Shown here: positions 53,425 through 64,000 of the stretch, piece after piece
Layout of the letters: each line of letters begins with the position of its first letter
How positions within the stretch are numbered: the first letter of the stretch is position 1
Assembly (NCBI GenBank): GCA_963565915.1
Contig: OY751486.1
Location: 2,046,001-2,110,000, forward strand
Direction: 5' to 3'
DNA from: Entoloma clypeatum
Taxonomy: Eukaryota; Basidiomycota; Agaricomycetes; Agaricales; Entolomataceae
Length of the DNA stretch: 64,000 nucleotides
Position numbers and translations under genes: made by a program
The notes under the pieces: model-generated
What the model saw: only the letters and a program-made list of their open reading frames with translations
Database searches by the model: none
What the model was told of the DNA's origin: nothing

Positions 53425-56400
53425 CCCCTCGGCAGGTCAATTTCTAACCTTGACGATGTTCGTGAGCGAAGCTTGAACAGTACAACATAATGACTTCCTT
53501 TCGCGGCAACTGGCCACGGACAGTATACAAGCATCTGCAAACTGTGAGCATGTAATTCGTCGCCGAGACTAAACATATTCACTTGCGTACCATTGGCATT
53601 GTAAGGACGGCTGTGGCGGTTCGGATCTTCGACAGTGCCAGATGGAAGTGCGATTGTGACCTTGCGTTACGTAATGAACCTTGGAAACTGAATATTGATT
53701 TCTAACGCATGCCATCACGCGCATTTGGGTCGATGGCGCTTACTGTAGTCTGTATTGTAGTCGCTGCCAATGTGATCCTGTTCATGATCAGGTATCTGCC
53801 CCAGTCCGCTCCCAGCGCCAGTCGCGCTACCACTTATTGCATTCTGCACTAAACTCACGATAGAATAATCACGATGTGTCTCGAACACATGGATATCATT
53901 GATGAGGCTTGAGAAAAACCTGAAGAAGGGTTTCTGTTGGAAGGCTGGTCCCCGCTCCTCATGATAATTTGCCAAGACGAGCACGAAAATAGATGGTTAG
54001 GTAACGAACCTTTGCCTGGTCATGCTCAACACCAGAGGCAGATGATCCACACTGGCATGGTATTTGATGATATAAACAAGGAGTCTCGACATCGCATCCA
54101 GAGCCTGGAAAGCATGATGGAACTCGCCTCCTACAACGCACTTGACGCTGGATTCAGCGCACGCTCGGGAGAAGAATGATGACACGTCTTCCATCTATAA
54201 TATGCCCTGTTTCGTCAATTGTGTGATGAGTGGGATGAAATTCTTTTCAGGCGCGGGAGACCATTCCACATGAACAACTTTTCCCGCATGTGCTCTGTTT
54301 CTGGTTTCACAGAAGACCGACGACTGATAGACAGTGCGTCCGACGCCATAGAACCTAGTGGTCATCAAATTCCACGTAGATTGTCCAGCAGCGCGTAAAC
54401 TCTTTGCGAATGTTAGTTCTACAGCGATAATCAAAATATGACAGTTTGACTGACTTCTCGTTGGCTCTGTTTGCTGGCGAAAGATGCTCAAGAATCTCAA
54501 TTGAGTAGGCAATTTGGTTCTGAGAAGAAGGATCGCGAGATAGGTATTCTCTGATCAAACGTGTTGTGAAGTTTAACATATTGGGGCGAGGATCAGCGAA
54601 TAGGGTTTTTGCTAGAGCACGATCTTGTAGGGCCATGTTTACGAGGCCGCCCCGCAGTAGCGTCACCGTGACATCGACATTATATTTTCGCTGAAAGTGG
54701 TTAGTTAACACTGTGAATGGACGATGGTGACTCACTTCATCAAATAGCCACATCGGCGCTTCCCTTTCAACATCTTGAAATTGCCTGCGCAACCAACCGA
54801 GCAGGGATACATAGACATCTCGGCCCAGCTGCGATTGGGTTTTGCGTAGAAGTTGGACAATGTTTTGCGGCATCACCAATGGTGTACGTTGACGATCAAC
54901 CAGCTCGGTGGCGAGAGTTAAAAATCTGTGAGACTATATGGTGAGTATCATGGTTGGGTGGTAGACATGCTTCATGAGATTGCACGGGCATCTGGACTAT
55001 GATGGCTTCCAGATCCCGCATAAGAACCTGGGACTCCTGGCTGAGAAACTGAACTCGGTGTTGCACCGCCGAATCTGGACGTACTGTGAAACGGTCCATG
55101 ACTTCCTTGATGGGTACGATATCCGCTGAATTTGAGAGCGAGATGGAGAGTAAACAGGAGGGGCATTGAGGGACGCTGTCGAACTTGGTCTGCTTGCAGT
55201 CCTACGCTTTGAATCTGCGCCTAAACCCCATTTAAAAACGACGATGAACGACATTCTTTATGGATCCGCTTACCGAAATCTTCATGGACACCAAATTGAT
55301 GCGGTTGAGGACCAGAAAGTTAGATTCGCAGGGAATCCGGAAGGTTTACAGAAAAGGTAGCAGTTGGTGCCGAGGGATCCCAGCAGGGTTGGCCATTGCG
55401 GAGCTACATGGCATTGAATCTGTTTGTATAGGGCGAGGATCAGAACTTGAACAAACCTCATGATGGCATCGTCTCGCTTCATACAACGCGGCAAAGCAGT
55501 CGTCCACATCCAAAACAGCCCGTTCCATCGTAGCTTTTTCGACTGCGGCACAGGCAATTTCCAAGCTATCGGTGACGATCAGCTGCACAACAGGTTCTGA
55601 TGCGACCTATTGAGTTGACGAGGTTAGGATACAGGCTGCGAGTACTATCAGGAGAGTGGACACCAACTTCACCGAAACCCTGATCTGCTAGAGAAGGGCG
55701 GAGATGTGTTGCAAGATTGCTTTTCAGCGGTTCTTTGCGAGTCACTAATGCGAGGCTCCACGCGACTTTCTTCGCCACTAGATGACCAGCATTCCTCAGT
55801 TTCTCCTAGTTTGGTTCGGTCACAAAATCCTCCGAGACCAATTCCGGAGTAGAAATGCCTCCGACAGTGACAGATCGCTCCACCACAGGAAGAATGATCT
55901 TTGGGAAACAGGTTGGAGGATTCGAGCAAAAGCGCATGCGAGTGTGACTAACCTCTCGGACAACTGCCACATGCACCTACAGTTCTTCCTGCAAGTTGTT
56001 GGCGGCCATCAACCAAGGATTGGGGGGGTTGAACACTGTTGGCTTGACACAAGGTTCAAGGGTCTTGCAAACGAAGGGAATCGCCACGACCAAACGCCCG
56101 CTATCATCTCCTCAAGGGGTTTCTATTAGATCCGGACTGCAGTGTTCTTTTTGAGTTTAACAGGGCCGCCGCCTTTATGAAAGTTTGCTGGAGAATCAGC
56201 TTCGACAACTTCCAGCGATCCAATGCATCCAAGAATCGAAGATAACGACCATGATTGTTTGGCTCTGTACTTCAACCAGATAATGGGCAAACCAGCGCGA
56301 ATATTCTTGATCAAAGTGGTCCTTGAAGAGGAGCTAGAGCAAAGAAATGAGATGAAAACACGTCAACAGTTACAGCTGGGAGAAATAATGAACTTACTTG

Positions 56401-57030
56401 TTTCGTAGGACGCGAAGAATGACAGCAACGGCACGGGGCCTAGGGGCCATAGTGAGGAAGATAATGACCAAGTGGAGGGATTCACTGCCATGGGCTGACA
56501 CACCGTCCGCCAACCGTTTGTCAAGGTTGAGATGTTATCTGCGGGGGGCGGGGGCGGCGACGTTGAGGGAAAAAAACAAACGGGCGTTTCGAACGAGCGA
56601 GTCAAGCAAACAGCATCTCCCTATCTGGTTTAATGTCGCCGAGCTGTTGGCCGCAAGAGATCCTGTGGCGGGGGAAGTTGCGAAAGACGACGGAAATCGG
56701 GACCTATGAGTTCACCGCTGAGGGCCGCAAAAGCTCAAGGAATCTTCAAAGAACGTCTGAACATCTGGACTGCCCAATCAGCGAAGCCCAGCCAATACCG
56801 CCTCTGAGCTGACCAAAGAGGAAATATCCCCAACTCGATGTTGGTATTACGAACACGATCTGGGAATTGGACATAGTTAAACATTGCAAGAAACAATCGG
56901 CATATAACCAATCGCGCACCAGAAGTTTCCCAAGGTATCCAATCCAATCAAAGCCAATGAAAGTAGGTGAAAAAAGAACGGAATTCATCTTTTCAATAGC
57001 AAGCCCAACCCGTAGCCAGAGACCCAATCG
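53425..57030 (-). pseudogene. NOT1: NOT1 pseudogene copy 2 (CCR4-NOT scaffold)
   Basis: From high to low coordinates: an N-terminal piece (DKRLADGVSAHGS...VLRNK, 56400-56600) and the same GTAAGTT intron as copy 1. Then FKDHFDQEYSRWFAHYL and RFLDALDRWKLSKLILQQTF; VVERSVTVGGISTPELVSED; DUF3819 (SLALVTRKEPLKSNLATHLR...AYEARR equivalent). Further on are DVYVSLLGWLRRQFQDVERE and ALQDRALAKTLFADPRPN, then SPEKNFIPLITQLTKQGIL, FHHAFQALDAMSRLLVYIIK and QQKPFFRFFSSLINDIH near 53900. A TAG at 55806 replaces GAG, several frames shift, and the MIF4G region kept in copy 1 is missing. Truncated before the NOT1 C-terminus. Confidence 0.88.
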
Positions 57031-59121
57031 AGAGAAGTTTGTGTGTGAACTTAGAATCTGTCACTGCTATCGCTGCACCATTGATTGGCAGCGTCTGGAC
57101 AGCATTTCAGCCTGCAAAGATTTAAGATTGTTTTATTAGTCTCTAGCAATATTCATATTTGGCTGCGTACCGATAGCATTAAGCACCGCCGCAAGTTGGA
57201 GCGGGTGGGTTGGAAGTAGCGGATCATGTATTACATAATATTAAGACTAAAAACTGATAACTGATACAATAATTTCTCAATCTAATCTGATCTAATCTAA
57301 TAACAGACGTTTGTCATACGGTCTTGAAGGTTAGTCCGTTTACTTCAGTGCACTGACACCGGCGATGTAGACAGGAATAATCCTTGAAACGAATCAGACG
57401 ATTTACAAAGTCGCGTCGGCCCTCATTGATTGTTGACAGTATCCAATATGACAGGGGGGAAATTGTCCATGTTCTGCAAGGCGAAAAGCTTACTGAACCA
57501 AGTGAACCCGCAAGGGCGAGATGGCAGCATGTAAAATTTGAAAATCATCCTCTCAAAGGCTTTTGAAAAAAGGCAAGTTATGATGCCAAAACGAGGGGAA
57601 AACGACCACATACTTACCGAAGAACTACAATGCATTCTGAATCTGGGCGAGGTAAGCTAACAGAACCGCTCAGAGGGACGGCATCCGCGAGCTGAAAATG
57701 CTAAGGGGGACGGAAGCAAGCGCCCGGCGCCACGCGCACGAGAATTGCCCGTTGCCGCACCACAGATAGACCACCCTGCGACAACACGGGCAGCGAGCAT
57801 ATTGCAATCAGCAATCTGTAGATGCGCTCAGAGGGGTTGGCTATAAATGCTCACCAACCAACACGTCCCCAGTCCCCAATTCGCCTCGCCGAAAATGCTC
57901 GAGAATTGCAAGAGTGAACCTGAAAACCAAGTCAGCAAAGCTTTGTAACCCTGTTGCCGAGCTGGTAGAAGGGGGCATATTTTGAACTCGACATTAGGGG
58001 TACGGACACGATTTAGGAATGGGACAGCCGTGAGGATTTCAAGAAACATTCGCCATATGACTGATCCCGCACCAGATGTCTTCCTTGTTTCGGATTCCCG
58101 CATAGCCCTCCTTGTCAAAAGAGGATCCATAGAGCGTCTTTCCCTCCTCGTCCTCCCACGACACACGCTGCCTCATACTCAACATGATCCCCTGGGCGGT
58201 GTTGAGTCATGCACCGCAGAGCCCAAAATGAGTGCGTGAGGAGCTGGTGGCGGTTCAGGCGCTGGACACGACAATGTTGGTGTCTTTGGAGATGGTTAGA
58301 ACCATGATAGACGCGAAGAGGAAGAATGAGAACCGACCGACGCCGCCACTGAAGGAAGAAGGCAATCGGCCGGATTGCAGCGCGACTGCAGCTTTCCGCA
58401 CGAAGGAGTCCACTTCGTCCCCGGCGACAGACCTCCAGTGGATGCTGTAAAGCAGGATTAACTGAGAGGTGAACGAGTGAGATGGGGTTAAGTACCAACC
58501 TTCACAAAAGCCATTGCCAACTCTTTAAGCTCGCAACAACTCCCCACCACCGCCGCATGACCGCATGCAGGAATCGTGCTGCACGAAAAAGAGTCCTACA
58601 GCTCGTTTCAAGGGTCTTGTGGTCTTGAGATTGATGAGTCTTGATTCCGTATCAAGCTGTGAAATCGTTCATGTTAAGTAACATGGGGCAATCGCAAGTT
58701 GAATGCACATCTACTATGTGAACGCATGCACGAAACCACCTTGTACATCGAGCGAGATTTAGCCGATATTCGCCAAATCAAGCACCACGGGCACAGGGTC
58801 TTTCCGCAATCCACCTGAACTTGTCACAAGCAGGCCGGAGACTCAAATTTGTCGGCATCTGTCTCTTCCGGAACCATCATCGCGCCCGCCCTATCCAATG
58901 AGCTTGATGCGCCGTCTGAGCAATGGCTTTGTATAATGACGGTAATGGTTAGTTTGCTGGATTTTGTGCCATTACGTAACGAAGTATAGCACACAAAATG
59001 AATATTATTAGAGGGTCGAGTCGTAGCGGGTCGCATGCACAGTTCTTCGCTATATTATGACTATACACTAATTCTGCAATAATGAAAACACTCCAAGGTG
59101 AACCATCGGTGGCGGATAGGC
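57031..59121. other. Remnants of a third NOT1-array unit, then no clear gene
   Basis: 57580-57760 repeats 37640-37830, and 57828-58166 (minus) repeats the TSG-SV-WR-FL segment seen at 46500-46770 and 56735-56947, indicating a third, mostly lost tandem unit. 57140-57580 holds nothing recognisable. 58200-59121 has only fragmentary open frames on both strands. Confidence 0.55.
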
Positions 59122-59617
59122 TCAGTTTGAAGGCATCGCCATATGAGTCGGAAGATCCATCCTCACGTCGGCAACGGGGTCGGCAAGTCTCAATGAGAAT
59201 ATGAAGCTGGTGACACAGCCCGATGAGCACACAAAATCGTGATGATGGTGGAATAACTTACCGCTCAACAGCTTGATATGCAAGCGCGCGATCACGACTC
59301 CCATGCAATGCGACATAAGGAACCTGCCGACCACATTTCATCACAACCATCGACCCTTTCCATCCGAATGCAGGGAAGACGCAGTCCAGGGACCTGTTAA
59401 TCTCGAGGCCTTGTCCAACTTCACAGGTTATGAGAAACCTGTGTGGATTGTTTCCGGAGTCGTGGACAACAACGGTGCAGTCGTGGAGGCGATGGTTTGT
59501 GCCAAGTACACTTTCGACGCAAGGAAAATATGTCTTGGCCTGGCAGTCACCACCAACCGATATGATGGTGGTAATCGGAGTCGTGGAGGGGCGGAATTTG
59601 GACGTGTCGAATAGCAT
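59122..59617 (-). CDS. Conserved-looking hypothetical protein, two exons
   Basis: Exon 1 is 59617-59262 and exon 2 is 59206-59122. The 55-nt intron has a GTAAGT donor and CACCAG acceptor, and removing it leaves 147 codons in frame including the stop. The protein (146 aa) has a compact, globular composition (IISVGGDCQAKTYFP, HDCTVVVHDSGNN, FGWKGSMVVMKCGR, ALAYQAVERF) without signal peptide or membrane segment. I do not recognise the family. Intact coding and clean splice sites suggest a working host gene. The start was chosen as the first ATG in frame after an upstream GTG. Confidence 0.7.
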
Positions 59618-60423
59618 GCCAGGAAGATACACGATAGACCGCGAGAGCTGATTATATCGTGATTTTGTGAGCTAGATACAACATAGGATAGAATAATGAC
59701 TTACGTTGTTGGATTTGAGTGGGGTGCAAACAGAACGATACGCAGGCATCATCGGTGAGCACTATGGGAGTCGCAGTTGGAAGGCAAGATAGACTAGTTG
59801 TGTGCACTAACTGAAAGGTCTTTTTCGCCATTTGACATTGAAATAAAATGCAAAAGACCTTTGAAAGACCTTTCATCCATTGGACAAGTTTTTTACTTCC
59901 GGACAAAGGCTTCGACTATATTGATCTTGACGCTTTTGAAGGTCGACCATAACCTGGGTCCTGATATTCATCAGCTTCACCTTTTACAATCAGCTTTATC
60001 TTCAGGGTTGATACTCGTGGCATATACCCTTTCACATTTAGCTTCAGGGTTGACAACTCATGGCAGATTGAACCTTTGAGAATCAGTTCTCAATGAGGGC
60101 ACCACTTCAGATCTCAGATCCTCCAGAAGATCTCAGATATAAATGACAGTTAAGGTGCTGGTGGCGGCCTCATGTTGCATTTTGCGATCCCATGGCATGA
60201 TCGACTCAGGGTGGGTGAGGCTCGGGCCCTTTGTGGGCGTACCGCGATGTGATAATATGGCAGGGAACTTTGTGACTGAGTCTTCTAAGAAAAAACATAC
60301 ATTCTGCGCCGTCTTTGTTAGGGCGACTTTGAAAAAGAGGACGTACTGCTCAGATGTCTTCATTCGCTCCCCTTCTCATTCGTCCGTCATCCAGATTTCT
60401 CTTCTTCTCTCCTCGTCGCCATC
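59618..60423. other. Divergent intergenic region
   Basis: Lies between the 5' ends of the 146-aa gene (minus) and the first RING gene (plus), so probably holds both promoters. TTCAGGGTTGA repeats at about 60001 and 60041 with CAGCTT-like neighbours. No further gene seen. Confidence 0.5.
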
Positions 60424-61276
60424 ATGCACCCCAAATGTTGTGTCTGCCATGAACATCTATCTGTCCCAGATGTCACTCCAGTTGCAACGGAGTGCGGTGA
60501 GTGATCTTCAGACTTCCTTTATATCCATCTTATGCAACAATCATTGAGGGCATATAATGTGTTCTTATTGCTGTGGCGAAGTCATTCGGCAGGGTGGACC
60601 TTGCCCATACTTCTGCAATCAGAAAAAGGTTCTTCGTTCCCGGACTGTTCGCGACCTTGCAATCTCAGTCACGGAAGATGACATCACCCCAACACCTGAA
60701 ATCAAGGAAGCTTTGATTAATCAGCAAGTGATATGCATTTGTGTTCTTATGTTTTGCTCACATCAGTCTAATAGGTATTCGGCAGTCATCGTCCAAGACA
60801 TCAAGGCCCTGCAGCACCGCACGACTGTGGCCCTGGCCCGAGCTGAACAGCTTCGATATTGGAACGCGGCCCAAGATCAAACAGCGGCTCGATATCAAAG
60901 AACTCAGTCGTCCTTGCTCATGCGTCGAGAAACTTTACGTGATGAATTGGCAACGGTCAGAGCAGACCTCATGACAGAATTACTTTTGCGGGGTACTCTT
61001 TGTGCGGACCTCGCTAAGAAGCGAAAGCAGGTATACACAACCGTCGTTGCATTTCTATTGCAAGCTCTGATTGTCGTATAGTTGAGAACCTTGAATCACA
61101 TGTACAACACACTCAAGGCATCACAACCTGAAGGCAGTCACGAGCTTGAAATCAATCTCAAGCGGCCATTCAACACCAACGATGCTGACATCCGTCCTGT
61201 AAGGCTTCCCAGCAGTGTTATGCTCCTTATCTAACAGCCTTGGCAGATGAAGCGCGCCAGATATCAAGATCATTAA
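60424..61276 (+). CDS. Small RING-finger protein, five exons
   Basis: Exons 60424-60496, 60549-60727, 60767-61030, 61082-61198 and 61247-61276 join to 221 codons in frame with GT...AG introns of 39-52 nt. The N-terminal RING (about residues 5-50) has CCVC, ECGHIMCSYC and CPYFC: the first six ligands fit C3HC4, but the last pair is spaced C-x3-C. The rest is a charged, coiled-coil-like helix (RYQRTQSSLLMRRETLRDEL). By family it would be an E3 ubiquitin ligase or scaffold; substrates unknown. It converges on a paralogue at 61358-62057 with the same first-intron position and phase. Confidence 0.75.
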
Positions 61277-61357
61277 TGCCATTATGGCTCCAGAGCATCC
61301 CTCACTCTATTTCGTTCCTAGCATTCATTCATCTCTTTTACTTAATTTTCGTGTTCC

Positions 61358-62057
61358 TTATTCTGATACACATGTTGCAACTTCTCCAACAAGCCTGAGA
61401 TCTAAGAACCTTATGAATAGGTGCCTTGGTGTATAACGAAATATATGTACTTCTCTCTCTGTATTTTCTAGACAATGGCGGTATTCAGCCACCACTCCTT
61501 TTGCCTCCTGAGTAGCTATTCGGCTACGCTCAATTTCTCCTTCAATCTCTGAATTGATGACGTTTTCTTGGGAGATCTGCTGAGCCATGGCGGAGAGGAT
61601 GTCACTATTTGTGTTGTTCTGGCTTTCCATGGCTGAAAGAAGTGCCTCGGTGTTCTCTGCCCCCTTCTTGAAAAGAGTTTTGTCTTCTTCAAGAGACGAA
61701 TCCCAAATTTGTCTATGTTGGCAGGATTAGCATCAGCAGTGTCAATGTCATGATAAAAGATCTACTTACTTCAAGACCTCCGATCTCAACTTGATGTCAG
61801 CTTCGGTTTCATCGTAAGCGGTATAGATAATTCTGGGATCAGGTTCGCTGAAGCGGTGTCGGCACATGGGACATGCCGGTTCTATCTCCTGCAGCAGCTG
61901 CCCAACGCATGCCGGACAGAAGACATCGCCTAATGAGATATTTTGTATGGCATGAGTCGCACACATTGTAAAAGAGGTGCTTACCACAGGGAAGTTGTAG
62001 TGCCATGGGTGACTCAATGAATGGAAGATCGCATTGCGAGCAGGTATGATGGCCCAT
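61358..62057 (-). CDS. Small RING-finger protein, three exons
   Basis: Exons 62057-61985, 61929-61770 and 61712-61358 join to 196 codons in frame. RING: CSQC, then PCGDVFCPAC, then CPMCRHRF. The zinc-binding His of the C-G-H motif is Asp here (CGD), which is unusual. A helical, coiled-coil region follows (AMAQQISQENVINSEIEGEI). The first exon has 73 nt, the same length and intron phase as the neighbouring RING gene, so the two are probably duplicates. The 3' ends lie 81 bp apart. The last ~30 residues could be altered by an unrecognised further intron. Confidence 0.72.
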
Positions 62058-62275
62058 TACGGGTTCGATTGGTTCAGATCGGGCAGGTGGGTGAGTAAAG
62101 TTTAGAGAGTGCTGACTGATTAGTCAGCACATTTCTACATTTCTGAGTCTTTCCCAACGAACGGAGCGAGCTTTTCGCCTAGCGATCGATTGGGCTCAGC
62201 TTTGGTCCCCCGCAATGCCATGCCAGGCGATATACGAGGCCCCAGGCCTTTCTCTTGGCACGCCATCCCTCTCCG

Positions 62276-62622
62276 TCATCGTCGTCGGTAGCGCCATTGT
62301 TGACGAACGCAGTCGGGATCGTCAGCGACTCCCCCACCCGCGTCGTCGAGTGATTCGAAAGCGTGCCAGCCGCTGTTCAACATCTTTGTTTTTGGAAGAC
62401 CCTGCTCTTTCGACGCACCACGAACGCGAGGAATATATTGGCCCGAGTCTCGAATGGCATCGATGGCATCGAACATTTCTTGAAGCTGTGTTTTATCTTG
62501 GTAAGATTAATTCTTTGTGTAAACCGTGTACTCACCTTTGTGGAATGATGTGTAGGGGCACGTGAACATAGTGATCTTGAAACTCTGTTTCCTTCCTCAC
62601 CAACTGCATCTTCGTCGGACAT
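62276..62622 (-). CDS. Small hypothetical protein, two exons
   Basis: Exon 1 62622-62536 and exon 2 62485-62276 (GTGAGT donor, ACACAG acceptor, 50-nt intron) give 98 residues. Acidic start (MSDEDAVGEEGN), middle helix (LQEMFDAIDAIRDSGQYIPR), basic C-terminus (WRYRRR). No known domain recognised. Could be one gene's start with further exons unseen. Confidence 0.5.
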
Positions 62623-62689
62623 GATTTGTGGTTCATATTTATTGTTGCGCCATTCCGAGTCTAGAGGAAGTGTCGCACGTTTTCGGATT

Positions 62690-63180
62690 TGAACATTTAG
62701 TTTCTGTGATACGTGAGTTTAAATTTGGTATTTATCTCATGATCAGCGAGCTTACTCCGCGCGCGCGGTTTCCAGCGATGTTCGTCTTCTTCCCACTTGT
62801 TCCCTTCCATTTTTTGGAGATACTTGAAATGTTCTACAAAGCACGCCTCCAGGTCTCCGGGGAGAATAGCCTTGAGAAACTCGGCCGATTCAGAGACATA
62901 TTCATGGCCGTGAGTCTTTGCATATTTTGCCCTTGTTGTTGTAGGGGTCGTTGATTGGTTTATCCCAGAGAAAGCGCAGCTGCAGAACACTATCCGAGCC
63001 AATTACGAATGGGAGTTCATCACTAACAACTGTTTCGTCCACTATCGGAAACCCTTCTTGGTTTGGAAGCTTGACACGCCAAGGAATTTCAAGAACATTA
63101 TGCAGACAAGTTCCTATATCACTCCTTATCATTGTAACAGTTGACATACGAACATCAGGGACTTACGAGGATCTTGGCAT
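62690..63180 (-). CDS. Hypothetical gene, structure incomplete
   Basis: A start at 63180 followed by a 42-nt intron leads to SDIGTCLHNVLEIPWRVKLP and LQLRFLWDKPINDPYNNK. A well-composed second block (HGHEYVSESAEFLKAILPGD, FKYLQKMEGNKWEEDEHRW) follows in another frame, ending at about 62697. I cannot find an intron that joins the two, so there is a frameshift or my exon model is wrong. Family not recognised. Confidence 0.4.
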
Positions 63181-63719
63181 GCTTCATCGCCTTAAGACTC
63201 AGCTTGACTTCCTCGGCATCCTCATTCAAAAAGGTCCTCCTCGGCATCATCTTCGTCGCAATCTTTGTTGACTGCCCGAGTCGAAAGCTCCGCCAATCTA
63301 TTTTCGAATTTTGGTCAACTTTCTGACATATTCTAAGAGATCATGATAATTTGATGATAATTTTCCCTTAGCGAATTTTGAGTACTTACGCTGTGAACGT
63401 GTTCGGTTGTTTGTGGACAAATAGATTAGTCATACTCAGATAAGGCTGAAGCTGACCAACTTGGAAACTGCCGTGCTCCCAGCAGCCCGCCCCGCCCAGC
63501 AATCAAGAAGCATTTGTGATACAGCCCGGGGATGGATGCTACGTAAGTTACAGCCTGTAAGTTGTACCGCGCGCGTATGCAGAGGCGTAACTCTTGGTGC
63601 AGGGCTGCGGCCACGAAGCAATGGCCGGTGCTGGCAGCCGTTAGTGAGAAATCGTTTGCACGAGAGGCTGGAGAGGGAAACATACGTGGTCTCTGGGCTG
63701 AGGACCCTCTATATGCTAC

Positions 63720-63884
63720 TCATGCTGCCAATCGATCTGCTTGGCCACCGTCGTCATCGCTGTCTCCGGCCTGAAATATGGCCAGAAGGGCAGGCAAAAG
63801 AGCTTTCTGTGTTGCGTTTACAAACTTGAGTTCGATCACACCAGGAATGTTGTCAATAATTCTCTGTGCGGCATCGTCAGCCAT
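63720..63884 (-). CDS. Possible small ORF of 54 residues
   Basis: ATG at 63884 to TGA at 63720, beginning MADDAAQRIIDNIPGVIELK and ending in an acidic stretch (GDSDDDGG). Acid-rich, no domain. Might be a small gene or an exon; coding status uncertain. Confidence 0.3.
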   Translation of the reverse strand: MADDAAQRIIDNIPGVIELKFVNATQKALLPALLAIFQAGDSDDDGGQADRLAA

Positions 63885-63892
63885 GCAACGGT

Positions 63893-64000
63893 TTATGGTT
63901 GGTTTCCGACCTCATATGACCTCTGGAAGCATCCCAAAACTTCTTCTATCGCCTCCATCAGCGCCTCTTCATCTGCACCATACTTTCCCAGACCAGCATT
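63893..64000 (-). CDS. C-terminal end of a gene running off the window
   Basis: 36 codons open from the window edge to TAA at 63893: helical and acidic (KYGADEEALMEAIEEVLGCF). Too short to classify. Confidence 0.3.
   Translation of the reverse strand, partial: NAGLGKYGADEEALMEAIEEVLGCFQRSYEVGNQP

Overview
The window looks like a transposon-dense nuclear segment of a basidiomycete (agaricomycete-type) fungus. Evidence: spliceosomal introns of about 40-70 nt with GTRAGT donors, Ty3/gypsy chromoviruses and Ty1/copia elements, decayed relatives of the basidiomycete XPG/GEN1-like nuclease family, fragments of the CCR4-NOT scaffold gene NOT1, and small intron-containing RING-finger genes. There are no bacterial-style operons.

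Layout. 1-345: start of an unidentified gene (minus). 546-2631: decayed XPG/GEN1-like nuclease (minus). 4016-29848: an old chromovirus, Gypsy-A (plus), into which three elements are nested. These are Copia-1 (6056-12351, plus, target duplication catgg), Gypsy-D (12761-19766, plus, gaact) and Copia-2 (22319-28614, minus, ttctt). 29849-31250: poorly recognisable remnants. 31527-33763: a 2.2 kb stretch unusually dense in short perfect hairpins, with diverged tandem units and an embedded tRNA-like sequence. 33950-36765: a 5'-truncated chromovirus, Gypsy-E (minus). 37640-58170: a tandem array of decayed NOT1 copies (minus), interrupted by Gypsy-B (39824-46388, plus, cgttg) and Gypsy-C (46775-53419, minus, ctgtc). 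59122-64000: a cluster of small, mostly intact host genes, including a convergent pair of paralogous RING genes.

Element biology. Gypsy-A, B and C belong to one family. They carry an AUG-less leader ORF overlapping gag, gag with two CCHC knuckles, a pol ending in a chromodomain, and a third small ORF between pol and the 3' LTR. Gypsy-D is a different chromovirus whose third ORF ends in a RING-like Cys/His cluster. In both families the sequence two bases inside the 5' LTR is complementary to a 10-11 nt stretch lying about 34 bp after the LTR TATA box. This is the arrangement expected of Tf1/sushi-type self-primed reverse transcription. The copia elements instead carry a site matching the anticodon arm of initiator tRNA-Met (half-tRNA priming). 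Only Gypsy-B keeps an uninterrupted pol. Most stops in the others are CGA to TGA changes.

The observations I rate highest are the hairpin array at 31.5-33.8 kb, with base-paired changes between repeat units, and the two copia copies. The latter have independent target duplications yet share all the same lesions and the same 5'-versus-3' LTR differences. Everything here comes from reading the sequence; no database comparison was possible.
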